A stretch of 64,000 nucleotides of DNA from JACCWP01 sp963785115 (GCA_963785115.1 CAWATY010000023.1:248001-312000); one strand, 5' to 3'. Shown: positions 1-7,898, numbered from the stretch's first letter. The notes: generated by a model not told the origin, from the sequence alone. Numbers and translations: made by a program.

Positions 1-406
1 TCTGCGCGACGTCCTGCCCGTACGCGCCGACGTTCTGCACCGGGGTCGCCCCGACGGAGCCGGGGATGCCGGCCAGCGCCTCGACGCCCACCCAGCCCTC
101 GCGCACTGCGCGTGCGGCCAGCGCGTCCCAGTTCTCGCCCGCCGCCACCCGGACCAGCGCGCCGCCGCACAGGTCGGACTCGACGTGCACGCCGCGGGTA
201 CGGACCAGCACCACCGGACCGGACACGCCCTCGTCGGCCACGACCAGGTTGCTGCCACCGGCGACCACCAGCGCGGGCTCACCCTCGGCGTCAGCGGCCG
301 AGACCGCGTCCACCAGAGCCTGCTCGTCATGGGCCTCGACCGACCGAGGCGCCGGACCGCCGAGGCGCAGCGTGGTGAGCCCCGCGAACGTGACCGGCTC
401 AGTCAT
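1..406 (-). CDS. murB: UDP-N-acetylmuramate dehydrogenase MurB, N-terminal part (cut by window edge)
   Basis: MurB is the cytoplasmic FAD enzyme that reduces UDP-GlcNAc-enolpyruvate to UDP-MurNAc in peptidoglycan precursor synthesis. The gene starts with ATG at 406 and reads out of the window at position 1, so about 135 residues are present. Visible are a GGSNLVVADEG-type FAD-binding segment near residues 48-58 and the AGIPGSVGATPVQNVGAYGQDV region near residue 113, both hallmarks of the family (known). The start overlaps the 3' end of the hadB-like gene by 8 bases, so it is probably translated from the same transcript as rpmG-hadA-hadB (inference). Confidence 0.9.
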   Translation of the reverse strand, partial: MTEPVTFAGLTTLRLGGPAPRSVEAHDEQALVDAVSAADAEGEPALVVAGGSNLVVADEGVSGPVVLVRTRGVHVESDLCGGALVRVAAGENWDALAARAVREGWVGVEALAGIPGSVGATPVQNVGAYGQDVAQ

Positions 407-812
407 CGACGGCAACGCTGGCCCGCGCCTGGCCGAGCACCTTCGTGCCAGCGCAGGTCACGGTGAGATCGACCCGGGCCCGGCCGTTGCCGACCGTGCC
501 CACGACCCCGTCGACGGTGACCTCGATCCCGTCGTCGTCGTCGGGCACGACCACCGGGCGGGTGAACCGCACGCCGTACTCGCGCACCCGGGCGGGATCG
601 CCGGCCCACTCCGTCAGCGCGCGGCCGCCGAGCGCCATCGTGAACATGCCGTGCGCGACGACGCCGGGCAGGCCGACCGCGGTAGCCACCCGGTCGGACC
701 AGTGGATCGGGTTGTGGTCGCCGCTGGCACCCGCGTAAGCGATCAGGTCGGCCCGGGTGACCCGGTAGGTCTGGGTAGGTAGCGCCGCACCCTCGGTGAG
801 CTGCCCGGCCAT
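399..812 (-). CDS. hadB: MaoC-like hot-dog dehydratase, HadB type
   Basis: 137 residues, a single hot-dog domain with the MaoC signature DHNPIH near residues 33-38, which supplies the catalytic Asp and His, followed by GVVAHGMF. In mycobacteria HadB is the catalytic subunit of the (3R)-hydroxyacyl-ACP dehydratase of fatty acid synthase II. The ATG at 812 was chosen because residues upstream of it do not look like the family, and it gives a 4-base ATGA-type overlap with hadA. HadA lies directly upstream and murB overlaps downstream. No HadC subunit is visible, so the product is likely a HadAB heterodimer. Its exact acyl substrate cannot be read from the sequence. Confidence 0.85.
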   Translation of the reverse strand: MAGQLTEGAALPTQTYRVTRADLIAYAGASGDHNPIHWSDRVATAVGLPGVVAHGMFTMALGGRALTEWAGDPARVREYGVRFTRPVVVPDDDDGIEVTVDGVVGTVGNGRARVDLTVTCAGTKVLGQARASVAVDD

Positions 813-1276
813 CAGGCGTCCTCGCCCTCGGCGGCCGGCGCCCGGTGGGCGAGCGAGGCCCGGGCGGTGCACACCAGCTCGCCGTCGGCATCTGTGATCG
901 CGCTGCTGGTGGCCACCAGGTCGGTGCCGGCGGCGGTGCGTACGGACTCGACGGTGAGTGTCGCAGTCAGCAGGTCGCCGGCGTACACCGCGCGGCTGCT
1001 CTCGAAGCGCTGCTCGGCGTGCACCACGTTGCGCAGCTCGATGCCGACCGTGGGGTCGGCCAGCAGCCGCCGCATCGCCTCGAAGGCGACGACGATCGGG
1101 TAGGTGGGCGGCGCGGGCACGTCGCGGTGCCCTCGCTGCCGGGCGACGTCGACGTCGGTGTGGACCGGGTCGGCCTCGCCGACCGCGGCCGCGAAGCGCG
1201 CCACGTCGGCCCGACTCACGTCGTAGGGCGGGGTGGGGTCGAACGTACGCCCGGCCAGGCCGGGGTCGAGGGCCAC
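812..1276 (-). CDS. hadA: MaoC-like dehydratase N-terminal domain protein, HadA type
   Basis: 154 residues. The N-terminus (ALDPGLAGRTF...PPYDVSRADVARFA) and the segment APPTYPIVV match the FAS1-DH/HadA family, the non-catalytic substrate-binding partner of HadB. The GTG at 1276 is preferred because it puts the conserved opening at the usual place and has a GGAGG about 14 bases upstream; a CTG overlapping the rpmG stop is a poorer alternative. It sits 20 bases after rpmG and overlaps hadB by 4 bases. The order rpmG-hadA-hadB next to tRNA-Thr and tRNA-Met is also seen in mycobacteria (known), which supports the assignment. Confidence 0.85.
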   Translation of the reverse strand: MALDPGLAGRTFDPTPPYDVSRADVARFAAAVGEADPVHTDVDVARQRGHRDVPAPPTYPIVVAFEAMRRLLADPTVGIELRNVVHAEQRFESSRAVYAGDLLTATLTVESVRTAAGTDLVATSSAITDADGELVCTARASLAHRAPAAEGEDA

Positions 1277-1296
1277 GGCGCGCTCGTCCGCCTCCG

Positions 1297-1467
1297 TCAG
1301 CGGGTCTCGCGGTGATCGGTGTGCTTGCCGCAGCGCGGGCAGAACTTCTTCAGGTCCATCCGGTCCGGGTCGTTGCGGCGGTTCTTCTTGGTGATGTAGT
1401 TGCGCTCCTTGCAGACCGTGCACGCCATCGTGATCTTGGGGCGGACGTCTGAGCTCTTGCTGGCCAC
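1297..1467 (-). CDS. rpmG: 50S ribosomal protein L33
   Basis: 56-residue basic protein of the large ribosomal subunit. It retains the zinc-ribbon form of L33, with two CxxC pairs: CTVC near residue 16 and CPRC near residue 44, plus ITKKNRRNDPDRM. The GTG at 1467 gives the standard VASKSSDVRPKI opening and normal length. It is first in the rpmG-hadA-hadB-murB run, about 60 bases downstream of tRNA-Met on the same strand. Cysteine-containing L33 forms often have a cysteine-free paralogue elsewhere in actinobacteria (known), so other copies may exist outside the window. Confidence 0.95.
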   Translation of the reverse strand: MASKSSDVRPKITMACTVCKERNYITKKNRRNDPDRMDLKKFCPRCGKHTDHRETR

Positions 1468-1527
1468 GGGCTGCCTACCTGTCTGCGTCGTTGTGCGTCT
1501 GTGTCGCTTGTGCCGATCTGTGCCGCG

Positions 1528-1601
1528 TAGCGGGGGCGGGACTCGAACCCGCGACACCACGATTATGAGCCGTGTGCTCTGACCGCCTGAGCTACCCCGC
1601 C
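1528..1601 (-). tRNA. tRNA-Met (CAT)
   Basis: A 74-nt cloverleaf on the minus strand. The acceptor stem starts GGCGGGG and pairs with CCCCGCT before discriminator A. The D-arm is AGCTCAG, the T-arm is GCGGG-TTCGAGT-CCCGC, and the anticodon loop is CTCATAA with CAT at 1565-1567. No CCA is encoded. The overall sequence resembles elongator tRNA-Met. A CAT anticodon can also belong to tRNA-Ile2 (lysidine-modified), which is less likely here. Confidence 0.9.
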
Positions 1602-1645
1602 GCCAGGCCCGGTCGTCGCCGGCGAGCCGACGAGTGCGGTCCCAG

Positions 1646-1718
1646 AGCCCCTTTACGGAATCGAACCGTAGACCTTCTCCTTACCATGGAGACGCTCTGC
1701 CGACTGAGCTAAAGGGGC
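1646..1718 (-). tRNA. tRNA-Thr (GGT)
   Basis: A 73-nt cloverleaf. The acceptor GCCCCTT pairs with AAGGGGC, the T-arm contains GGTTCGATTCC, and the anticodon loop is ATGGTAA with GGT at 1683-1685. Discriminator base is T; no CCA is encoded. It is 44 bases upstream of tRNA-Met on the same strand and probably shares its transcript. Confidence 0.93.
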
Positions 1719-1844
1719 GGGCGACCTCAGAGGATACACAGCGGGGTGAACGCCGCTGAAATCGGCGGCCCGCCACACAGCGCCGACCCGGGCCCCGCAG
1801 GGCCGGGTCGGCGGCTGGCCGGTGACAGACCGGTGGCTGGCCGG

Positions 1845-1926
1845 TGGCAGGTGCAGGATTCGAACCTGCGAAGGCTGTGCCGGCTGATTTACAGTCAGCT
1901 CCCTTTGGCCGCTCGGGCAACCTGCC
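1845..1926 (-). tRNA. tRNA-Tyr (GTA)
   Basis: An 82-nt class II tRNA with a long variable arm, as expected for bacterial tRNA-Tyr. The acceptor GGCAGGT pairs with ACCTGCC, the T-arm contains GGTTCGAATCC, and the anticodon loop CTGTAAA carries GTA at 1890-1892. No CCA is encoded. It is the first tRNA of the Tyr-Thr-Met group on the minus strand. Confidence 0.93.
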
Positions 1927-2009
1927 GGGCGCCGCGCGCCCCTTACGATCGGGGCCGGCGACACGGAACGATAGCCCACCGAGCAACGCACATTTCCGGG
2001 AGGACAACC

Positions 2010-2504
2010 ATGGCGGCCGACTCCAGCTTCGACATCGTCAGCAAGGTCGACCGGCAGGAGGTCGACAACGCCCTCAACCAGGCGGCCAAGGAGATCTCCC
2101 AGCGCTTCGACTTCAAGAACACCAACACCTCGATCGCCTGGCGCGGTGAGAACGGCGTCGAGATCTCCGCCAACGCCGAGGAGCGGGCGATGGCCGCCCT
2201 GGACGTGTTCAAGTCCAAGCTGGTCAAGCGCGGCGTCTCGCTCAAGGCACTGGAGTCCGGCGAGCCGCGGCAGTCCGGCCGCGAGGTCAAGATCGACGCC
2301 ACGCTGAACCAGGGGATCAGCCAGGAGCACGCCAAGAAGATCTCCAAGCTGGTGCGCGACGAGGGACCCAAGGGCGTGAAGGTCCAGGTCCAGGGTGACG
2401 AGCTGCGGGTGTCGAGCAAGAAGCGCGACGACCTGCAGGCGGTCATCGCGCTCGTCAAGGAGCAGGAGTACGACTTCGCCGTGCAGTTCGTGAACTACCG
2501 GTAG
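2010..2504 (+). CDS. YajQ family nucleotide-binding protein
   Basis: 164 residues with the full YajQ family pattern: FDIVSKVDRQEVDNALNQA at the start, QRFDFKNT near residue 30, and an ISKLVRDEGPKGVKVQVQGDELRVSSKKRDDLQ core. YajQ proteins have two RNP-like folds and bind nucleic acid or, in some Gram-negatives, cyclic di-GMP (known for relatives; not shown here). The ATG at 2010 follows a GGGAGGA Shine-Dalgarno 5 bases upstream and gives the normal length; the open frame extends further upstream across tRNA-Tyr but that part is not coding. A gene of unknown function starts 7 bases after its stop. Confidence 0.93.
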   Translation: MAADSSFDIVSKVDRQEVDNALNQAAKEISQRFDFKNTNTSIAWRGENGVEISANAEERAMAALDVFKSKLVKRGVSLKALESGEPRQSGREVKIDATLNQGISQEHAKKISKLVRDEGPKGVKVQVQGDELRVSSKKRDDLQAVIALVKEQEYDFAVQFVNYR

Positions 2505-2511
2505 GGCGACC

Positions 2512-3306
2512 GTGAGCAGCCAGGCCGTCCCGGGCCGGGCCTACGTCGTACCCGGATCGATCAGCGGGGGCGAGGACGGCCTCGCCGAGGGCGGCAACGT
2601 CAACAACTTCAGGGCGAAGTCGCGGGTGCGAGAGTCGGTGCTGCTCGTCCCCGCCGTCCCCGGCCTCTCCGACAGCCGCGCCACCGACCACCAGCGGGTC
2701 AAGGCCAAGATGCCCAACTGGCTGCGCATCGTGCTGCGTTACGCGGGCACCAACTACGGCCCCTGGGACAAGCTGCCGGACGAGGTGCACCTGCCGGTGC
2801 TGATCGACCCGGCGACCGGCCAGATCACCGCGGTCGACGTCGACCTGGCGTGCACCGAGCTGGAGCCGTACCGCGAGGTCGCGACCCGGTTCTGGAAGCA
2901 GACCGAGGCGGTCCTGGCGCCGGTGCGCACCGCCGTGTGGCTGCCCGGAGCAGCGATCCGTGGCGCGCGCGAGTTCGTGGCCGACTGGAAGGGGGCGATC
3001 AGCGACATCGGGAAGAGCTCGGTCGAGAACGACCGGCCTCCGAAGCCCAAGGAGGCCGAGCAGGCACGGCGCACCGCCCGCCAGCTCGGGCACGCCCTCG
3101 CGCGCCAGCCCGAGCAGCACGCCAAGGTGCGCGCCAGTGCCCTGGAGGCCGGTCCGATGATGGCCGACGGCGTACGCGGGGGCGTCTATCCGCGGTACGG
3201 CTTCATCTCCTGGCTGGAGTGGCAGGAGCTGTCCACGGCGATCACTCCGGAGGAGGCCGCCGGCTACCGCGAGCGGGCCGGCCTCGACGCCCCGGACGGC
3301 GAGTGA
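2512..3306 (+). CDS. conserved-looking hypothetical protein
   Basis: 264 residues from a GTG, 7 bases after the YajQ gene and probably cotranscribed with it. I do not recognise the family. The protein is soluble with no signal peptide or clear membrane segment. Seen: a mixed N-terminal 65 residues, a region around residues 67-150 with RYAGTNYGPWDKLPDEVHLPVLIDP, a charged linker near residues 175-190 rich in Pro, Lys and Glu, and an aromatic C-terminus (YPRYGFISWLEWQEL). Codon use is strongly GC at third positions, so it is real coding sequence. A start at the internal ATG at 2710 is possible if the N-terminal part is not translated. It ends 14 bases before the convergent abgT-like gene. Confidence 0.75.
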   Translation: MSSQAVPGRAYVVPGSISGGEDGLAEGGNVNNFRAKSRVRESVLLVPAVPGLSDSRATDHQRVKAKMPNWLRIVLRYAGTNYGPWDKLPDEVHLPVLIDPATGQITAVDVDLACTELEPYREVATRFWKQTEAVLAPVRTAVWLPGAAIRGAREFVADWKGAISDIGKSSVENDRPPKPKEAEQARRTARQLGHALARQPEQHAKVRASALEAGPMMADGVRGGVYPRYGFISWLEWQELSTAITPEEAAGYRERAGLDAPDGE

Positions 3307-3319
3307 CGCCTCCCGGCCC

Positions 3320-4897
3320 TCACTCGCCGATGTGCACGCCTGAGCCTGGTCCGGGTGGGATGTCGCCCACGTAGAAGACGGTGAGCACCAGCACCCAGGC
3401 GACCCAGAACGGCACCACGAACGGCAGCATCCGGGCCATCAGCGTGCCCAGCCCGGCCTCCGGTTCGTACCGGCGCAGCATGGTGAGCAGCACGATCATG
3501 TACGGGTTCAGCGGCGTGATGACCTGGGTGGCGGCGTCACCCACCCGGAAGGCCGCCTGCACGAAGCCCGGCTCGATGCCGAGCAGCGCGAACATCGGCA
3601 CGAACACCGCCGCCACCAGCGTCCACATCGCCGAACCGGAGACGATCAGCAGGTTGAGGCACGAGGCCAGCACGATGAACACCAGAATCGCCGCGAACGC
3701 GGGCAGCCCGATCGCCTTCACCCCGTCGGCGCCGGCGACGGCGAGCCACGAGCCGACGCCGGACCAGTCGAACAGGGCGGTGAACTGCCCGAGGATGAAG
3801 GCCAGCACGATGAAGCCGGACATCGACCGGATCATCTGGGCCATGACCCGCGGGACGTCGGCCGCCCGGCTGAAGGTGCCCGAGACGAACCCGTACACGA
3901 TGCCGGGCACCGCGAACATCGTGAAGACGATGAACACGATGGAGTCCAGCAGCGGTGACTCCGGCAGGTAGTTACCCTCCTCGTTGCGCCACGGTGAACC
4001 GGGCAGCGCGACCGCCAGGACGATCACCAACGCGGTGCCGATCGCCGCCAGCAGCGCCCAGCGCAGGGCGCGCCGCTCGGCGTCGGTGAGCTCGACTCCC
4101 GCCACCGTGTCGGCGGGGGCGGCGCCCTCGTCGTCATCGGCCGTCTGCTCGGTGGGCACGTCGAGCCGCCACATCCGGGGCTCGAGCACCCGGGCGATCA
4201 CCCAGCCGGCGATCAGGCTGAGCACCACCGCCGAGGTGACGTTGAAGAAGTAGTTGGTCAGCGGGTTGACCGGCCGGCCGGGATCGGGCAGGCCCGCCGT
4301 GACCGCATTGGTGATGCCGGCGAACAGGGCGTCGAGGCTGGTGACGAACACCGACGTCGAGTAGCCAGCGCCCACCGCGGCGAATCCGCCGAGCAGACCG
4401 GCCACCGGGTGCCGCCCGGCCGCCTTGAACACCATCGCGGCCAGCGGCGGGATCACGACGAAGGACGAGTCGGCCATCACCGACCCGCTCACGCCGACGA
4501 AACCGACCGCGTACGGGAGCGCCCACCGCGGGGCGGAGCCGAACAGCCGGCGGATGCCGGCGGCAAGCAGCCCGGAGTGCTCGGCGAGCGCGACGCCGAT
4601 CAGGATCGTCAGCACGGTGACCAGCGGCGGGAACTCGATGAAGTTGGCGCCGAGGGTGGTGGTGAGCCAGACCATCCCCTCACCGGTGAACAGCCCACGG
4701 ATCTGGGTGCTCTCGTCGGCGCCGGGCACCTGCACCTCGACGCCGGCCCACGCGAGGCCTGTCGAGACGAAGGCCACGACGAGGAACAGCAGCACGAACA
4801 GGATGAACGGCTCGGGCAGCCGGTTGCCGGCCCGTTCGAGGGCGGACAGCAGCCGGTCGACGCGCGTGGTCGGGCCGGTGGCGGTGGCGTCGCTCAT
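3320..4897 (-). CDS. AbgT family transporter (p-aminobenzoyl-glutamate transporter-like)
   Basis: 525-residue polytopic membrane protein with a dozen or so hydrophobic segments. The family pattern is clear: RLPEPFILFVLLFL near residue 28, a SVMADSSFVVIPPLAA loop near 160, GYSTSVFVTSLDALFAGIT near 200, and a C-terminal VGDAATQVITPLNPYMIVLL. AbgT members import p-aminobenzoyl-glutamate or export antifolates such as sulfonamides (known); which applies is not decidable here. It follows the M20 amidohydrolase gene with a 1-base gap and its GAGGAG ribosome site overlaps that gene's end, so the two are an operon resembling E. coli abgB-abgT. Confidence 0.88.
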   Translation of the reverse strand: MSDATATGPTTRVDRLLSALERAGNRLPEPFILFVLLFLVVAFVSTGLAWAGVEVQVPGADESTQIRGLFTGEGMVWLTTTLGANFIEFPPLVTVLTILIGVALAEHSGLLAAGIRRLFGSAPRWALPYAVGFVGVSGSVMADSSFVVIPPLAAMVFKAAGRHPVAGLLGGFAAVGAGYSTSVFVTSLDALFAGITNAVTAGLPDPGRPVNPLTNYFFNVTSAVVLSLIAGWVIARVLEPRMWRLDVPTEQTADDDEGAAPADTVAGVELTDAERRALRWALLAAIGTALVIVLAVALPGSPWRNEEGNYLPESPLLDSIVFIVFTMFAVPGIVYGFVSGTFSRAADVPRVMAQMIRSMSGFIVLAFILGQFTALFDWSGVGSWLAVAGADGVKAIGLPAFAAILVFIVLASCLNLLIVSGSAMWTLVAAVFVPMFALLGIEPGFVQAAFRVGDAATQVITPLNPYMIVLLTMLRRYEPEAGLGTLMARMLPFVVPFWVAWVLVLTVFYVGDIPPGPGSGVHIGE

Positions 4898-4898
4898 G

Positions 4899-6218
4899 TC
4901 ACTCCTCGAAGTACGACGGCACGTCGATCGGGTCCTCGGCGGCGAACTCCGCGTCGACCGCGGCGCGCAGCTCTGGGTCGGCCAGGTAGTCGAGCGCGAC
5001 CAGGGCGAGACCGGCCGCGCCGTCGAGCACGGCCCGGTCGCCGGCCGGCGAGGCAGCGGCCGCGGCGAACTCGCGGGTGTGCAACGACACCTGCGGGTCG
5101 GCCACGGCGATCATCGGGTGCAGCGACGGCACCCGGTAGGAGACGTTGCCGAAGTCGGTGGACCCGGCCAGCAGGTCGGGCACCACGCCGCGCGGCAGGA
5201 CCTCGCGCCCACGCCCGGCAAGACGTACACCCCATCGACCGGCCAGCGCGGCGTTGGCTCGTACCGGCAGGGTCGCGGGCAGCTCGTCCCACTCGATCTC
5301 GACACCGCAGCCGGTCATCAGGGCGGCACCGCGGACGATCTGCTCCAGCCGCCTGCTCAGTGCGCGCAGCGTGTCCGGGTGCGGCGAGCGCACGTAGAAC
5401 AGCAGCTGTCCGCGGTCCGGGATGACGTTGGGCCGGTCACCGCCCTCGGTCACGACGCAGTGCACGCGGTCGCTCGGCGGCAGCTGCTGGCGGTGCAGCG
5501 CCACCCCCTGATAGGCGAGCGCCACCGCGTCCAGGGCGTTGCGACCCATGAACGGCTGCGCGGAGGCGTGCGCCGTGGCGCCGAGGAAGGTGACCCGCGC
5601 GATGCGGCGACCGAGGAAGACGTGCTCGGCCACGTCGAGGCCGAACGGGTGCACCATCACCGCCGCGTCGAGGCCCTCGAGCTGCCCGGCGCGGGCGAGC
5701 AGCTCCTTGCCCCCACCGCCCTCCTCGCCTGGCGTACCGAGCCACCGGACCCGGCCCGGCAGTGCGTCGCCGAGCGACGCCAGGGCGAGGAACGCACCCA
5801 GTCCCGCCGCCGCGATGATGTTGTGACCGCAGCCGTGACCGATGCCCGGCAGGGCGTCGTACTCGCTCATCACCGCGATCGTCGGACCCGTGGTGCCGAC
5901 CTCGGCCCGCAGCGCCGTCGGCAGGTCGCCGACGCCGTGGGTCACGTCCGCGCCGTGCGCCCGCGCGACCTCGGCGAGAAGCGCGCTGCTGCGCTCCTCC
6001 TCGAACCTGACCTCCGGGTGTGCCGCCAGCTCGTGCGAGACCCGCAGCAGGTCGGCCTCGAGGCCGGCAACGGCCTCCTCGACCCGCTGCGCGGTGGCGG
6101 CGTCGGCGCCGTCGTGCGCCGAGGTCAGCGGGTCAGCGGCCCCGGCCCGCTCGGCCATGTCGGCCATCACCCGGTTCAGGAACGCGGGATCGACCGGCTC
6201 CGGGCCGGGCTCGGACAT
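4899..6218 (-). CDS. M20 family amidohydrolase, AbgB/PM20D2-like
   Basis: 439-residue zinc amidohydrolase. SEYDALPGIGHGCGHN at residues 118-133 is the metal-binding signature of the AbgB-like branch, followed by the catalytic-glutamate segment GTPGEEGGGGKELL near 160 and AHASAQPFMGRNALDA in the dimerisation domain near 215-230. AbgB is one subunit of p-aminobenzoyl-glutamate hydrolase (known); the pairing with an AbgT transporter supports that or a related dipeptide-like amide as substrate (inference). The first ~45 residues precede the conserved core and may be a lineage-specific extension. No separate abgA-like subunit is seen. Confidence 0.85.
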   Translation of the reverse strand: MSEPGPEPVDPAFLNRVMADMAERAGAADPLTSAHDGADAATAQRVEEAVAGLEADLLRVSHELAAHPEVRFEEERSSALLAEVARAHGADVTHGVGDLPTALRAEVGTTGPTIAVMSEYDALPGIGHGCGHNIIAAAGLGAFLALASLGDALPGRVRWLGTPGEEGGGGKELLARAGQLEGLDAAVMVHPFGLDVAEHVFLGRRIARVTFLGATAHASAQPFMGRNALDAVALAYQGVALHRQQLPPSDRVHCVVTEGGDRPNVIPDRGQLLFYVRSPHPDTLRALSRRLEQIVRGAALMTGCGVEIEWDELPATLPVRANAALAGRWGVRLAGRGREVLPRGVVPDLLAGSTDFGNVSYRVPSLHPMIAVADPQVSLHTREFAAAAASPAGDRAVLDGAAGLALVALDYLADPELRAAVDAEFAAEDPIDVPSYFEE

Positions 6219-6310
6219 CGGACTGCTCCTCGCGTCGGTGTCTGCGAGGAGTCTGCGCCGCGCCCGTTATGTACGCAATTCGCCGCCGCCGAGCGAGAGC
6301 CGCTTGCTCG

Positions 6311-6568
6311 CTAGCCTTCGGGCTCGGTCGGCGGCAGCGCCCGCAGGTCGCGCTCAGACTCCACGACCAACCGTTGGGCCTCTGCCAGCCCCGAGCCGCC
6401 GGAGGCCGGGGAGCGCGACGCAACCACCGATGGAAGAGCGCCCCGGGGCGCCGTCGGCCCCGCTGCCGAGGGCACGCTCGGTGGCATCTCGTCACGCAGG
6501 CGCACCGGCACCAGCAGGACATCGGCGCGGACCCGCAGCAGCGGCATGCCGAGCAGTCGGGCCAGCAC
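6311..6568 (-). CDS. small hypothetical protein (85 aa)
   Basis: An 85-residue frame starting at GTG 6568, which has GAGG five bases upstream. A longer frame opens at 6733 but would overlap the preceding small gene out of phase by over 100 bases, so the later start is preferred. Third codon positions are GC-rich. The N-terminal third is hydrophobic and basic (ARLLGMPLLRVRADVLLVPVRL), the middle is Ser/Pro/Ala-rich linker, and the end is acidic (VVESERDLRALPPTEPEG). No family is recognised. It is last in the four-gene cluster starting at 7898. Existence is likely but not certain. Confidence 0.5.
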   Translation of the reverse strand: MLARLLGMPLLRVRADVLLVPVRLRDEMPPSVPSAAGPTAPRGALPSVVASRSPASGGSGLAEAQRLVVESERDLRALPPTEPEG

Positions 6569-6611
6569 GTGGGCCTCGACCCCTACGCCCTCGGGGAGCC
6601 TTCCCTCTGGG

Positions 6612-6794
6612 TCAGGCGTCGCGATGAGACCCCTGACCGGCGCCGCCGACCGGGGGTCTCTGTGCGCGGCTGTGCTCGTCGAGCCGTACCGAGGCCTTCT
6701 GAGCCAACGCAACCAGCTGGGCATATCGCTCACGTCCTGCTCTCGAGCCGAGCACGTAGCCGACAGCGAAGAAGGCCACGGTCCTGATCCTCAC
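6612..6794 (-). CDS. small YtxH-like membrane protein (60 aa)
   Basis: 60 residues from GTG 6794, overlapping the stop of the preceding 59-residue gene by 4 bases (GTGA). It opens with RTVAFFAVGYVLGSRAGRER, one short membrane segment followed by a GSRAGRERY motif typical of the small actinobacterial YtxH-type proteins. The rest is a polar, basic tail (KASVRLDEHSR). YtxH relatives are general-stress or envelope-associated proteins of unclear function (known only loosely). A longer reading from ATG 6965 in the same frame is rejected because another good gene occupies that stretch. Confidence 0.65.
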   Translation of the reverse strand: MRIRTVAFFAVGYVLGSRAGRERYAQLVALAQKASVRLDEHSRAQRPPVGGAGQGSHRDA

Positions 6795-6970
6795 GACTGC
6801 GACCACTTCCTGCGAGCTGCCGAGACCACCGAGCTCGCCATCGTCACTGCCAACGCCGTCCCCGCCATCACCGCTCCCGACTTGACCGCAGCCTTGCCGG
6901 GGACGGGTACGTGCCCCCGCAGCGGCTCGGTGGCCTTCTCCCACCTGCTCTGCCTCGTGAACCATGCCAT
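6791..6970 (-). CDS. small single-pass membrane protein (59 aa)
   Basis: 59 residues from ATG 6970, with a strong GGAGGGA ribosome site 8 bases upstream that sets this start over the ATG at 6965 in another frame. The protein begins MAWFTRQSRWEKATEPLRG, then has one hydrophobic segment at about residues 31-50 (KSGAVMAGTALAVTMASSVV) and ends in a basic tail AARRKWSQS, so a cytosolic C-terminus is likely. Codons are strongly GC3-biased. It begins 22 bases after the stop of the coiled-coil/Rho_N gene and overlaps the YtxH-like gene by 4 bases. No family recognised. Confidence 0.65.
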   Translation of the reverse strand: MAWFTRQSRWEKATEPLRGHVPVPGKAAVKSGAVMAGTALAVTMASSVVSAARRKWSQS

Positions 6971-6992
6971 CGTCGATCTCCCTCCTGGGCGG

Positions 6993-7898
6993 TCAGCCGC
7001 GCAGCTTGGACTGCGCGTCGATCGCGCTGACCAGCTCGGCCTTGTTCATCGACGATCGACCGGTGATGTCGAGGGTCGTCGCGAGGTCGAGCAGGTCCTT
7101 GCGGGGTAGCTCGTCGAGATCTTCTGGGACGTCCTTGCGCCGCAACTGCTTGGTGATGTCCTTCGCGTGGGACGCGGCAGCCCGCTGCACCTCCGTGGCC
7201 TCGGCCACCTGTTCGTCCGCGCCCTCGGCCCGCGTACGCGCCTCGCCGGCGAGGTCCGCTGCCCGCTGCTGCGCCTCGGCGGCTGCCTGCTGCGCGGCCT
7301 GCACTGCCTCGTCGGCGAGCCGACGGGCCTCGGCCATCTGCTCTGTCGCCTCGGCGATCCTCGACCGGGCGCGCTCCTGAGCCTGTTCGGCCTCCGCGCG
7401 GGCCTGCTCCTCGTCGGCTCGGACCTCCTCGGCCACCTGGCGCACCGAGCCCTGCGCCTCCTCTTCCGCGCGGGCACGGCTCGCCTCCACCTCCTCGTCC
7501 GCCTTCCGGCGCGCCTCCGCGACCTGGGCCTCCACCTGCTCGGCCGCGCGTTGCTCGCTGTCGCGTACCCGGCGCTCACCCTCCGCCGAGACATCGCTGG
7601 CGTGGTCGCTGAGCTCCTTGGCACGCCGCGCCTCGTCCAGAGCGTCCGCCTCGAGCTGCTGTGCTCGCTCGGCGGCCTCCCTGGCACGGGTCAGCCGAGC
7701 CTCCAGCGAGTCGCCGCGAGCCACGCCGTCGCGGACGCTGTGCGCCACCGCTCGAGCGTGGTCACGGCTACCGGCGGCAGCGTTCTCGGCCGGCCCCACG
7801 AGTGCCTTGGACAACAACCACGAGACGTTGCTCGGCAGCTCCTTGAGCCCTACCTTCGCGTGCCCGGTCAGCCACCGGACAGGCTTCCTCTCGGACAT
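6993..7898 (-). CDS. coiled-coil protein with C-terminal Rho_N-like domain
   Basis: 301 residues from ATG 7898, set by a GGGGAGGGA ribosome site 4-6 bases upstream. Residues 1-35 are a basic/hydrophobic segment (WLTGHAKVGLKELPSNVSWLLSKAL). Residues about 60-245 are a long Ala/Glu/Arg/Gln-rich region with heptad-like spacing, predicted coiled coil. Residues about 256-301 (DVPEDLDELPRKDLLDLA...DITGRSSMNKAELVSAI) match the Rho transcription-terminator N-terminal/SAP-like helical fold seen as a stand-alone module in actinobacterial proteins. So it may join a filamentous or scaffolding rod to a small nucleic-acid-binding tip (inference). It leads the four-gene cluster with three very small genes, two of them membrane proteins. 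Confidence 0.8.
   Translation of the reverse strand: MSERKPVRWLTGHAKVGLKELPSNVSWLLSKALVGPAENAAAGSRDHARAVAHSVRDGVARGDSLEARLTRAREAAERAQQLEADALDEARRAKELSDHASDVSAEGERRVRDSEQRAAEQVEAQVAEARRKADEEVEASRARAEEEAQGSVRQVAEEVRADEEQARAEAEQAQERARSRIAEATEQMAEARRLADEAVQAAQQAAAEAQQRAADLAGEARTRAEGADEQVAEATEVQRAAASHAKDITKQLRRKDVPEDLDELPRKDLLDLATTLDITGRSSMNKAELVSAIDAQSKLRG

Noticed and set aside
1528..1601. tRNA-Ile2 instead of tRNA-Met
   Set aside because: The CAT anticodon allows both, but the overall sequence, especially the D-arm and anticodon stem, resembles elongator tRNA-Met; a tRNA covariance search with an identity check would decide.
6612..6965. A 117-residue YtxH-like protein starting at ATG 6965
   Set aside because: The first half overlaps a better-supported 59-residue gene (ATG 6970 with a strong ribosome site), and the YtxH-like part has its own GTGA-coupled start at 6794.
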